From positions 1 through 36,953 of the forward strand of contig JACPLG010000005.1 in NCBI GenBank assembly GCA_016186625.1: a stretch of 36,953 nt of DNA. The letters are read 5' to 3'. Shown in pieces: positions 7,392 to 15,957 of this stretch. A program made the position numbers and the translations under genes. Origin of the DNA: Candidatus Levyibacteriota bacterium (GTDB taxonomy: Bacteria > Patescibacteriota > Microgenomatia > Levybacterales > UBA12049). The notes under the pieces are model-generated. The model did no database searches. It had not been told where the DNA came from and saw nothing but the letters and a program-made list of their open reading frames with translations. Position 1 is the stretch's first letter. The number at the start of each line of letters is the position of its first letter.

Positions 7392-10148
7392 ATGTTAGGA
7401 ATGCTGGGGAAGTTGTTTGACTCCAACGAAAAAGAAGTAAGAAAACTTGAGCCTCTGGTTAGGGAAATTAATTCTCTTGAAGAAAAAGTCAAAAAATTAA
7501 AGGCCTTAGATTTTTCCAAAAAGACTGCGGAATTTAAGAAGCGCACTTTGGATGGAGAGAGCTTAGACTCAATCCGGGGAGAAGCATTTGCACTGGTCAG
7601 AGAGGCAGCGAGACGTTCAATTGGCCAGCGGCACTATGATGTTCAGTTAATGGCGGGGGCAGCTCTTTCAATGGGCAAAATCGCCGAGCAAAAAACAGGA
7701 GAAGGAAAAACTCTTTCGGCCGTTCCAGCGCTATACCTGCATGCCCTGACAGGCAAAGCTGTTCATCTAGTTACTGTAAATGACTATCTTGCCCGCCGTG
7801 ATGCTGGCTGGATGGGACCTATTTTTAATTTGTTAGGGATGCAGGTTTCATCTATTATCTCCGAGCAATCTTTTATCTATGATCCTAAGTTTAATAATCC
7901 GCAAGCTAACGATTTCCGTTTGTCTCATTTAAAACCAATTAGCAGAAAAGAGGCTTATCAGGCCGATATAGTTTATGGTATCAATTCTGAGTTTGGCTTT
8001 GACTATCTTAGGGACAACATGGCCCAAAGTTTTGAACAAGTAGCCCAGCGTGGTTATTACTTTGGAGTAGTTGATGAGGTAGACTCCGTACTTATTGATG
8101 AAGCAAGAACTCCACATATAATTTCAGCACCGGATGAGACCCCAACAAATAAATATTACGAATATGCAAAGTTAGTTGATAAACTTTCTTCAGATATTGA
8201 CTATAAAATTGATGAAAAATTGCATACAGCCCATCTCACAGATCACGGTCTTGGTAAGATAGAAAAACTTTTTGGAATACAAAATATATACGAAAAAGAT
8301 TTTGATACAGTTTATCATATTGAGGCTGCCTTGAAAGCAAGAACTCTCTTCCATAAAGAAAAAGAATACATAGTTAAAGACGGAGAGGTGATTTTGGTTG
8401 ACGAATTTACGGGGCGATTAATGCAAGGTCGAAGACTCTCTGAAGGACTCCATCAAGCAATAGAAGCAAAAGAGGGAGTAGCAATTCAGAGAGAAAGCAA
8501 AACCCTGGCAACGGTTTCCCTTCAAAATTACTTCAGGATGTATGAGCGCTTGGCCGGAATGACAGGAACCGCAGTGACAGAAGCGCAAGAATTTCACAAA
8601 ATTTATAATCTTGATGTTGTAGCAATTCCTACAAATAAACCAACAAAAAGAGAGGATTTTTCAGATGCTATTTATAAAACAGGTCGCGCTAAGTTTTCGG
8701 CTGTAGCAGCCGAGATTGAGGGAGCACATAAAAGAGGCCAACCGGTTTTAGTGGGTACTACGTCCATTGAAAGGAACGAGATTTTATCCCAGCTTTTAAG
8801 AAGAAAGGGAATAAAACATGAGCTACTTAATGCTAAAAATCACGTTCGGGAAGCAGAAATTATTGCAAAAGCCGGAGAAAAGGGAGCTGTTACTGTGGCA
8901 ACAAATATGGCGGGACGCGGTGTTGACATTATCCTTGGTGGAGAAACACCGGTAAATGAGGATGGAACTGAGAAAAGAGGTACGAAGGAGTGGGAAGTGT
9001 GGGAGAAAAGACATAAAGAAGTTGTTGATCTGGGTGGGTTATATGTTATTGGGACCGAACGCCACGAGTCAAGAAGAATAGATAATCAATTGAGGGGTCG
9101 CTCCGGGCGTCAGGGAGATCCCGGAAAATCCCATTTTTATGTTGCACTTGATGATGAAATCATGAGACTTTTTGGAGGTGATAGTATTGCAGGACTAATG
9201 ACTAAATTCAACATGCCGGAGAATATTCCCCTTGAGCATTCAATAGTAAGCCGGGCTATAGAACAAGCCCAAACCAAGGTGGAAGGGTTTAATTTTGACA
9301 GAAGAAAGCACTTAGTTGAATATGACGATGTTTTAAATAAGCAAAGGGAAATAATATATAGAAGAAGACGCGAAGTTTTAGAAGCTGCAGCGGACGAGGA
9401 GAAAAGTTCCAAAGATGAGGTTTTGGAAAACCTAAAAAACTCGATCTCTCAAATTGTCTTAGCATCGGAAGCTATCCCGGGAGATCTGAGCGGAGCAGAG
9501 AAAATAATATCTGATTTCTCAACCATTATACCTTTTGATCAGGCTTCCCAGAAAGAACTGGTAAAACAGATTGAACAAAGGCCGGAAGCAGCCTCCAGAA
9601 TCGAATTTCTTTTTGATTTAACCAAAAAGATGTATGAGGCGCGGGAAAAACAGGTCGGAGAAAAAATAATGCGCCAGATCGAAAATTTCGTAACCCTCTC
9701 GGTAATTGATAATCTGTGGATGGATCATTTGGATGTTGTTGATAATCTTAGGGAAGGAATTGGCCTTAGAGCTTATGGGCAGAAAGATCCATTGGTAGAA
9801 TACAAAAATGAAGCATTCAGAATGTTTGAGACTTTAGTTAATGGAATTGATGATGAAATTGCTCATAGAATATTTAGAATTCAAGTTGCTACGCCTGAAC
9901 ACCAACATGTGCATATTACAGAAAGCCCGGCAGGAGAAGAGATCGGCGCTGACGAAGCGCCTAAGCGGCAAATAGCAGACAGGCCACAGACTACAGCAAA
10001 AAACCCGATTGCTCCGAGTTTAGGTTTGGATACCCCTGCCGTAGTCGGTAGTCCGTCAGCTGTAAGCGGTAAAAAGAAGATTGGCCGCAATGACCCCTGT
10101 TGGTGCGAAAGCGGAAAAAAATACAAAAAATGCCACTATCCAAATTAG
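7392..10148 (+). CDS. secA: Preprotein translocase ATPase SecA
   Basis: Motor ATPase that drives unfolded proteins through SecYEG at the cytoplasmic face. The 918-residue protein has Walker A in KTGEGKTLS (about 101-109), the preprotein cross-linking region with an extra loop at about 155-190, DEAD-type VDEVDSVLIDEARTP (about 225-239), the TATVSLQNYFRMYERLAGMTGT-like region, NMAGRGVDIILG, and IGTERHESRRIDNQLRGRSGRQGDPG of helicase motif VI (cited as regions). The C-terminus has a SEC-C zinc motif, CWCESGKKYKKCHY, which binds SecB or ribosomes in other bacteria, preceded by a Pro/Ala-rich linker. Start is set by the -10 box 6 nt upstream. A second ATG at 7401 is possible but less well placed. 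Confidence 0.98.
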   Translation: MLGMLGKLFDSNEKEVRKLEPLVREINSLEEKVKKLKALDFSKKTAEFKKRTLDGESLDSIRGEAFALVREAARRSIGQRHYDVQLMAGAALSMGKIAEQKTGEGKTLSAVPALYLHALTGKAVHLVTVNDYLARRDAGWMGPIFNLLGMQVSSIISEQSFIYDPKFNNPQANDFRLSHLKPISRKEAYQADIVYGINSEFGFDYLRDNMAQSFEQVAQRGYYFGVVDEVDSVLIDEARTPHIISAPDETPTNKYYEYAKLVDKLSSDIDYKIDEKLHTAHLTDHGLGKIEKLFGIQNIYEKDFDTVYHIEAALKARTLFHKEKEYIVKDGEVILVDEFTGRLMQGRRLSEGLHQAIEAKEGVAIQRESKTLATVSLQNYFRMYERLAGMTGTAVTEAQEFHKIYNLDVVAIPTNKPTKREDFSDAIYKTGRAKFSAVAAEIEGAHKRGQPVLVGTTSIERNEILSQLLRRKGIKHELLNAKNHVREAEIIAKAGEKGAVTVATNMAGRGVDIILGGETPVNEDGTEKRGTKEWEVWEKRHKEVVDLGGLYVIGTERHESRRIDNQLRGRSGRQGDPGKSHFYVALDDEIMRLFGGDSIAGLMTKFNMPENIPLEHSIVSRAIEQAQTKVEGFNFDRRKHLVEYDDVLNKQREIIYRRRREVLEAAADEEKSSKDEVLENLKNSISQIVLASEAIPGDLSGAEKIISDFSTIIPFDQASQKELVKQIEQRPEAASRIEFLFDLTKKMYEAREKQVGEKIMRQIENFVTLSVIDNLWMDHLDVVDNLREGIGLRAYGQKDPLVEYKNEAFRMFETLVNGIDDEIAHRIFRIQVATPEHQHVHITESPAGEEIGADEAPKRQIADRPQTTAKNPIAPSLGLDTPAVVGSPSAVSGKKKIGRNDPCWCESGKKYKKCHYPN

Positions 10149-10154
10149 CTGTTG

Positions 10155-12557
10155 ATGGAAAAGATAATTAAAAATAGAGGGGCCCTATTCTTTCTATTCC
10201 TTATTTCTTTTTTAACTTTTATCATATTTCGGCCAGTTTTTCTTCAGAATAAAATTCCCTTTAATGCCAATTTGCTAGCCTCTTTTTACAATCCCTGGGC
10301 CCAAGAAAAATTTCCAGGATGGGAAGTTGGAATTCCCAATAAGCCTGTTGGGAAAGATGATATTTGGATTTTCTATCCGCAAAGAACTTTTACAAATAGT
10401 GTTCTTAAAAACGGAGAAATACCTTTCTGGAATCCTTATTCTTTTTCAGGAAATTATCATTTAGGTCTTTCAGAAACCGCGGTTTTTTATCCATTAAATT
10501 TTTTATTTTTCCTGCCTGCCGGCAGGCAGGGAGTTTTCCCTCAAATAGATGTATGGACATTTCTTATTCTCATTGAATTTATTATTGCCGGAGCGGGAAT
10601 GTATTTGTTTTTAAAAAGAATTGTTCGGTACGAGAAATCCGCAGTTTTTGGAGCCCTAGCTTTTGCTTTTTCTGGAATTGTAATTGTCCGATCAATTGAA
10701 GGTTTAAGCGTAGGGCACAGCTTAATTTGGATGCCATATGTTTTTTGGGGAATTGAGTCTTTTTTCCAAACAAAAAAGATAAGATTTCTATGGTTAATTC
10801 TTGTTTTCCTATCTTTTTCTCTTCTTGCAGGCTGGTTTCAATACACTTTTTATATTTTCGTGTTTTCTTTAGTCTATTCCGTAATTAAACTTTATTGGAT
10901 AAAAGATAGAACAAAATTTTACTTTCTAATTTTAACCCCTTTTTTAATTCTGCCTCTTATTAGTCTTTTTCATACAACTGCGGCTTTTCAGACGCTTTTA
11001 GAGTCTCCAAGATCTGCGTTGGAAGGAGGAGTGTTTTCCTTTACCCATTTAATGCCAATACTACACACTTTTACTCTCATTTTTCCTGATTTTTGGGGGA
11101 ATCCTGCAGTTTACAATTACTTTGGAAAAAGTGAATACAAAGAGTCAATGATGTTTATAGGTGTAATTCCTTTAGTTTTTTCCTTAATCTCAATTTTTAA
11201 ACAAAAAAAGAAAGAAGAGGCTTTTTTCTTAGGAGCAATTATAGTTTCATTTATTTTAGCAATAGATAACCTGTTTTCAAGATGGCTTGTTTCCTCTGCT
11301 TTGCCAGTTTTTAGCTCTTTTCTGCCCAACAGAATATTTTTAGTAAGTACTTTTTCTTTTTGTGTTCTTTCTGCTTTTGGATTAGATTATCTTCTTTCAG
11401 GGAAAAATGAAGCGATTAAAAGAACTATAAAAAAAACTTTTATTTTTCTCTGGCTTTCTGCCACGATTTTAATTTTGTTTGTAGCATTTGAAGTTTCAAA
11501 AAATCCTGCAGTTTTGGACAAAGAAATAATTCAAATACGAACCTCAATAATTCCACTAGCTTTTATATTTATAACTTCAGCTACATTTTTTGTTTTTAGA
11601 AAAAAATATTCAAAAAATATTTTCTTCATAGTACTAGTAGGAATTCTTTTTTTCCAAAGTTACATTTTCTCTGCGAAATATATCCCATTTTCCTATCGTG
11701 AGTTTTTGTATCCAGAGCATCCTGTCTTTTCTTATCTTGATAAACATCAGGGGCTTGATAGATTTATGAGCGTTGGTTACGGACATGTTGTTCCAAGCAT
11801 TCCCTTGCAATTCGGTTTATATTCTCCGGAAGGTATTGGGTCTATGTATATTCGCCGTTATGGAGAATTTGTTAGATATATGAAGCTTGGAGACTATGGA
11901 ATTCCAGATAAAATTGCATATGATCAAGAAATCTATCCAAAGGATGTTTTTTATCCAAAAGACGAGAGACTTCACAGGTTTTACGAGCTGACAAGTGTAA
12001 AATACATTGTTTCGGATAATAAATCTATGAATGAAGCAGGTGTTGTTCCCGATAAAAATGTTTTTCCCATGCTTTGGGAAAATGATAAATGGCTAGTCTT
12101 CCAATACAAAAAATCAATGCCAAGATTTTTTATAACAAGCAATTTTAAAGTCATAAAAGATGATAAGGAAATTTTAAATTCGTTGTTTGGTAAAGATTTT
12201 GCTCCGAATAAAATAATCCTGGAAGAAGACCCGGGTTTTGAACCAAAAGAAAGTAGCGGGAATGCAAAAATTATTGATTATTCTCCAAATAAGATATCAG
12301 CAAGAGTTAGCGCCGGAAATGATTCTTTATTTTATTTATCTGATAATTACTCAAAAATGTTTAAAGTTTTCATTGATGGAAAAGAAGGAAAGATGCTACG
12401 AGCAAACTATACTTTTAGAGCTGTTCCTATACCAGCGGGAGAACATATGATAGAAATGAAATATGACGATCGTCCGTTTGTTTTAGGTATTAAAATAGCT
12501 ATACTTACACTTTCAACGCTAGGAATTTTTACTTATATTTTTAGAAAATATGTTTAG
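10155..12557 (+). CDS. YfhO-like multi-spanning membrane protein
   Basis: An 800-residue integral membrane protein of the YfhO/GT-C-like family, thought to include lipid-linked-sugar glycosyltransferases. Features seen: N-terminal membrane helix (about 10-27), an extracytoplasmic loop with the IPFWNPYSFSGNYHLG segment typical of the family, a long series of about 10-12 hydrophobic helices to residue about 520, then a soluble domain and a final helix near 780. TTG at 10152 would add one residue; ATG at 10155 is preferred. It starts 6 nt after secA and is likely cotranscribed. Oddity: residues 120-126, LPAGRQG, are encoded by a perfect 20-bp palindrome at 10511-10530 inside a membrane-helix region. 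Substrate unknown. Confidence 0.75.
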   Translation: MEKIIKNRGALFFLFLISFLTFIIFRPVFLQNKIPFNANLLASFYNPWAQEKFPGWEVGIPNKPVGKDDIWIFYPQRTFTNSVLKNGEIPFWNPYSFSGNYHLGLSETAVFYPLNFLFFLPAGRQGVFPQIDVWTFLILIEFIIAGAGMYLFLKRIVRYEKSAVFGALAFAFSGIVIVRSIEGLSVGHSLIWMPYVFWGIESFFQTKKIRFLWLILVFLSFSLLAGWFQYTFYIFVFSLVYSVIKLYWIKDRTKFYFLILTPFLILPLISLFHTTAAFQTLLESPRSALEGGVFSFTHLMPILHTFTLIFPDFWGNPAVYNYFGKSEYKESMMFIGVIPLVFSLISIFKQKKKEEAFFLGAIIVSFILAIDNLFSRWLVSSALPVFSSFLPNRIFLVSTFSFCVLSAFGLDYLLSGKNEAIKRTIKKTFIFLWLSATILILFVAFEVSKNPAVLDKEIIQIRTSIIPLAFIFITSATFFVFRKKYSKNIFFIVLVGILFFQSYIFSAKYIPFSYREFLYPEHPVFSYLDKHQGLDRFMSVGYGHVVPSIPLQFGLYSPEGIGSMYIRRYGEFVRYMKLGDYGIPDKIAYDQEIYPKDVFYPKDERLHRFYELTSVKYIVSDNKSMNEAGVVPDKNVFPMLWENDKWLVFQYKKSMPRFFITSNFKVIKDDKEILNSLFGKDFAPNKIILEEDPGFEPKESSGNAKIIDYSPNKISARVSAGNDSLFYLSDNYSKMFKVFIDGKEGKMLRANYTFRAVPIPAGEHMIEMKYDDRPFVLGIKIAILTLSTLGIFTYIFRKYV
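10511..10530. repeat. Perfect 20-bp GC palindrome inside the yfhO-like gene
   Basis: The ten-base arm CCTGCCTGCC is followed directly by its reverse complement GGCAGGCAGG with no spacer. It is far more GC-rich than the surrounding gene (flanked by T runs) and reads in frame as LPAGRQG. I recall the same heptapeptide scattered in unrelated Patescibacteria proteins, but this was not searched. Confidence 0.85.
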
Positions 12558-12569
12558 TTTAGGTAAAAA

Positions 12570-12610
12570 AAGTTTACCCTGAGCAGTTCGATTTCACTCA
12601 CTGTAAACTT
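12570..12610. repeat. Intergenic imperfect hairpin downstream of the yfhO-like gene
   Basis: AAGTTTAC (12570-12577) pairs with GTAAACTT (12603-12610); after a 2-nt mismatch TGAG (12580-12583) pairs with CTCA (12597-12600), giving 12 paired bases of 14 around a 13-nt loop. It lies 12 nt past the stop. There is no T tract on the plus side, so it is not a classic terminator for the upstream gene; the A run at 12565-12571 would give a U tract only on the minus strand, where no gene ends. The CCCTGAGC...CGAAC wording suggests a decayed dispersed repeat. The remaining bases to 12640 hold nothing recognised. Confidence 0.5.
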
Positions 12611-12643
12611 GCCGAACGGACCACTACCCCATTGATTTTTGAG

Positions 12644-12672
12644 TTCACCTTTTAGGACTTTTGTGCTACGAT
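12644..12672 (+). promoter_or_regulatory. Promoter of the pilus operon, leaderless spacing
   Basis: TTCACC (12644-12649), 17-nt spacer, then TGC-TACGAT with the hexamer at 12667-12672, an extended -10. The hexamer ends 6 nt before the pilB ATG at 12679. No SD is present. Confidence 0.65.
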
Positions 12673-12678
12673 TAAACT

Positions 12679-14361
12679 ATGCTTCTGCCCGACATCGAAA
12701 TTCAACAGTTACTCTTGCAGTCTGGTCAAATCGATACCAAGACAATGCGAGACGTCTTGGTTTTTGCCGCAAATGCCAGAATTCCCCTTCAGCAGGCAGT
12801 AATGGAGAAGGATGCTATTGATGATGAGAGGCTAGGACTTCTTATTGCAAATCATATCAAGTATCCCTTTGTATCTCTATCAAAAATCACAATTCCTGAG
12901 AAAGTATATCGCATTATTCCTGAGAGACTTGCCAGAAAACACAAGGCAATAGTATTTGAAAAGGATAGTAACGGAGTAAAGCTGGCAACAGCAGACCCAG
13001 TGAATACAAAACTTCCGGCAATAATTGCTAAAAAAACCGGGCAAAAAGCCATTGTTTATATGGCAACAGAAAAGGACGTGGAGAATGTTTTGCAGCTTTA
13101 TAGAAAAGACCTTCAAAGAACGTTTGATGAACTCTTGCAGGCTGAGATTACTCGTACGGAGACATCAGTTGATGAAGCTCCCATTGCAAAAATCGTTGAT
13201 CTACTCATTGCGTACGCATACCGGGATAAAGCATCAGATATTCACATAGAGCCTGAAGAAAAAAATTCACTCGTAAGATTTCGCATAGATGGAATGCTTC
13301 ATGACGTGTTATACATGGATAAAAAACTTCATGACAGAATGGTTACCAGAGTTAAAGTTTTATCACGCCTTAGGACTGATGAGCACTTAAGTGCTCAGGA
13401 TGGAAAATTGAGAATGGAAGTTGATGAAGAAAATTTGGATATTCGCGTTTCAATTATTCCTATTACTGAGGGAGAGAAGGTGGTAATGAGGCTTTTATCG
13501 TCTCGTTTCAGGCAGTTTTCATTAGAAGATTTAGGTATGAATGATTCGGATCTTACCAAAGTAACAAGCGCAATAAATAAGTCATACGGAATGATTCTAT
13601 CAACAGGGCCTACGGGATCAGGTAAAACCACAACTGTTTATTCAATTCTTAAAATCCTTAATACCAGAGAAAAAAATATAACTACAATTGAGGAGCCTGT
13701 TGAATACCGGATTAAAGGCGTTAACCAAATTCAGGTTAACCCAAAAACGAATCTTACATTTGCAAATGGACTGCGCTCAATTCTTCGCCAAGATCCCAAT
13801 GTAATTTTTGTTGGAGAAATTAGAGATAGCGAAACAGCGGGAATCGCAGTTAATGCAGCGCTTACCGGACATTTGGTCTTATCAACTCTTCATACAAATG
13901 ATGCAGCAACCGCCCTTCCAAGATTAGTGGATATGAAAGTAGAACCATTCCTTGTAGCCTCAACCGTGAATGTTATTATTGCCCAGAGGTTGGTCAGGAA
14001 AATTTGCGATTCATGTAAAACTAGAGTTGTAATTGGTAGACGCGATGCGCTTAAAGATATTCCGGAAGAGATTATTTCAAAACATTTCGGGCCTAAAGAA
14101 GAGATTGGGGTATATGAGGGGAAAGGGTGCAAAGTTTGTCACGCAACAGGCTACACAGGAAGAATTGGAGTTTTTGAGGTAATTGACATGTCAGAAAAAG
14201 TAAAGGAATTAATTGTCCAAAAAAGCGATTCTGATGAGATTGCGCAACAAGCAATTTTAGACGGTATGACAACGATGCTTGATGACGGACTGGACAAAGT
14301 GTTAAAAGGCTTAACAACTATTAAAGAAGTACTAAGGGTTACGAAGGTGGAGTCTGCCTAG
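12679..14361 (+). CDS. pilB: Type IV pilus assembly ATPase PilB (GspE family)
   Basis: Hexameric cytoplasmic ATPase that powers pilus extension. The 560 residues comprise an N-terminal MshEN/GspE-N domain (about 1-145) and the ATPase: Walker A GPTGSGKTT (310-318), Asp box TTIEEPVEY (335-343), Walker B with NVIFVGEIRD (374-383), His box STLHTND (402-408), and a tetracysteine zinc motif Cys443/Cys446 and Cys484/Cys487, all complete. PilB rather than the retraction ATPase PilT because of the N-terminal domain and zinc motif. It heads an operon with pilC and the pilins, 7 nt before pilC. No PilT or prepilin peptidase gene lies in the window. Confidence 0.95.
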   Translation: MLLPDIEIQQLLLQSGQIDTKTMRDVLVFAANARIPLQQAVMEKDAIDDERLGLLIANHIKYPFVSLSKITIPEKVYRIIPERLARKHKAIVFEKDSNGVKLATADPVNTKLPAIIAKKTGQKAIVYMATEKDVENVLQLYRKDLQRTFDELLQAEITRTETSVDEAPIAKIVDLLIAYAYRDKASDIHIEPEEKNSLVRFRIDGMLHDVLYMDKKLHDRMVTRVKVLSRLRTDEHLSAQDGKLRMEVDEENLDIRVSIIPITEGEKVVMRLLSSRFRQFSLEDLGMNDSDLTKVTSAINKSYGMILSTGPTGSGKTTTVYSILKILNTREKNITTIEEPVEYRIKGVNQIQVNPKTNLTFANGLRSILRQDPNVIFVGEIRDSETAGIAVNAALTGHLVLSTLHTNDAATALPRLVDMKVEPFLVASTVNVIIAQRLVRKICDSCKTRVVIGRRDALKDIPEEIISKHFGPKEEIGVYEGKGCKVCHATGYTGRIGVFEVIDMSEKVKELIVQKSDSDEIAQQAILDGMTTMLDDGLDKVLKGLTTIKEVLRVTKVESA

Positions 14362-14368
14362 AAACCAC

Positions 14369-15424
14369 ATGGTAAATAACGAAAAAATAACATTAAAAAA
14401 CTCAGATAAACTATCTCTTCTCGGAAATCTATCAACTATGATTTCCGCGGGAATCCCAATCCTAGAAACTATAGACTCACTTTTAGAAGATTCAAAAGGA
14501 AATTCAAAGAAAGTTTTGGAAGTTGTTAGGGAAGACTTGATTCAGGGCCACCATCTGTATTCCTCATTTGCAAGATTTCCAAATGTATTTGATAAGGTTA
14601 CAGTTAATGTTGTCCGGGCATCTGAGGAAGCAGGTTCGCTTGACGTGACCCTTAAAGATTTAAGAGCCCAAATTCAGAAAGAAATAGAATTCAACGATAA
14701 AGTTAAAGCCGCAATGATTTATCCGGCAGTAATTGCTGTTGTTTTCTTTGGGGTTTTGCTTCTTATTCTTGTTGTTGTTATTCCTAAAATTTCTACTGTA
14801 TTTTCAAGATTAAATGTTGTGTTACCACTGCCTACTCGTTTATTAATTTTTCTGTCAAACGGCTTATTAGATTACACCCTTCCAGTACTAGTTGGAGCAA
14901 TAGTTATAGGAACAATTTTATTTCTGATTTTTAAAGCACAAAAATCTAGGATTTTAGGCTTCATTTACTCCCTTCCTCTTATTTCAAATCTTATTAAAGA
15001 AATTGATCTCGCACGCTTTTCAAGAAGCATGTTTTTGCTCCTTACTTCCGGTATCACCATAACTAATGCACTCGAGCTTGCTGAAGAAGTAGTTAGGAGA
15101 AAAGATATATCAGCAGCAATTAAATACGCAAAAGAGACTGTACTCGGAGGGAAAAACTTATCGCAAGGATTTAAAGACCAAAAAAGAGTTTTCTCCTCAA
15201 TTATTGTAAAAGTAATTGAAGCTGGAGAAAAAACTGGAACTTTGGATAAATCTATGGCAGAAATATCTGCACAACAAGACTATCGTGTCACCAACAGCCT
15301 GAAAACCCTAACAACTCTTCTTGAGCCGGTAATGCTTGTCGCCGTTGGGGTTTTAGTTGGCGCAGTTATGCTTTCTATTATTGCACCAATTTACGGACTA
15401 ATTGGGCAAGTAAGTAGTAGGTAA
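14369..15424 (+). CDS. pilC: Type IV pilus platform protein PilC (GspF family)
   Basis: Inner-membrane platform on which PilB acts. The 351-residue protein, somewhat shorter than the usual 400, has two T2SF repeats: LLGNLSTMISAGIPILETIDSL (about 16-38) and the matching FSRSMFLLLTSGITITNALELAEE (about 217-240). Three membrane segments are visible at about 119-145, 165-195 and 318-345. EAGEKTGTLDKSMAEI and the earlier ASEEAGSLDVTLKDL are the paired family signatures. It lacks the usual N-terminal extension. It follows pilB by 7 nt and precedes the first minor pilin by 1 nt. Confidence 0.93.
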   Translation: MVNNEKITLKNSDKLSLLGNLSTMISAGIPILETIDSLLEDSKGNSKKVLEVVREDLIQGHHLYSSFARFPNVFDKVTVNVVRASEEAGSLDVTLKDLRAQIQKEIEFNDKVKAAMIYPAVIAVVFFGVLLLILVVVIPKISTVFSRLNVVLPLPTRLLIFLSNGLLDYTLPVLVGAIVIGTILFLIFKAQKSRILGFIYSLPLISNLIKEIDLARFSRSMFLLLTSGITITNALELAEEVVRRKDISAAIKYAKETVLGGKNLSQGFKDQKRVFSSIIVKVIEAGEKTGTLDKSMAEISAQQDYRVTNSLKTLTTLLEPVMLVAVGVLVGAVMLSIIAPIYGLIGQVSSR

Positions 15425-15425
15425 T

Positions 15426-15941
15426 ATGTTTACAAAACCCATTTCCAAAGAAAGAAACAGCCCCTTTCAAAAGGGTTTCAGCCTTTTGGAGATTATAATT
15501 ACCACCACTGTTATGAGCATAATGTTTGGGTTAATTGTCTTTAGCCTCCTAAGGACTCAGAGTAGAACCTCTGCACAATCAAACCTGGATAAACTCAACT
15601 CAGACATAGTAGCCCAGCAGATTAAAGCCATGACAGGGGCAACCGAGGGAAGAACTACAACAGATGACTATGGAATTTACTTTCTTTCTGATCAATATGT
15701 TCTTTTTCACGGAAGCACCTACAATCCAAGTGAACCGACAAATTTTACAGTCAATCTTCCCCAGGATCTTGAAATTCAAAGCACTACTCTACCAGGGAAC
15801 ACTCTTATTTTTTCCAAACTCTCAGGAGAAATTGTCGGATTTTCAGAATCAGCAAATACTATCACCATTAGGCTGATCAACACAAATGAACAAAGGACAG
15901 TTACTCTTAACAGATACGGAGTTATAACCAGTACAGACTAA
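15426..15941 (+). CDS. Type IV prepilin-like protein (minor pilin, FimT/GspH-like)
   Basis: The 171-residue protein has a 17-residue positively charged leader ending in KG, then FSLLEIIITTTVMSIMFGLIVF: the prepilin peptidase site (cleavage after Gly17, Phe18 at +1, Glu22 at +5) and the hydrophobic assembly helix. The C-terminal part is a beta-rich globular domain with no cysteines. The layout, right after pilC and ahead of other minor pilins, suggests a GspH/FimT-like priming-complex subunit. Subtype assignment is inference; the prepilin identity is secure. Confidence 0.82.
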   Translation: MFTKPISKERNSPFQKGFSLLEIIITTTVMSIMFGLIVFSLLRTQSRTSAQSNLDKLNSDIVAQQIKAMTGATEGRTTTDDYGIYFLSDQYVLFHGSTYNPSEPTNFTVNLPQDLEIQSTTLPGNTLIFSKLSGEIVGFSESANTITIRLINTNEQRTVTLNRYGVITSTD

Positions 15942-15957
15942 TGAAGGGTTTGGCAAT

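Noticed and set aside
12584-12600. TTCGATT resembling a tRNA T-loop
   Set aside because: No acceptor, D or anticodon arm can be built around it and no 5-bp T stem encloses it.
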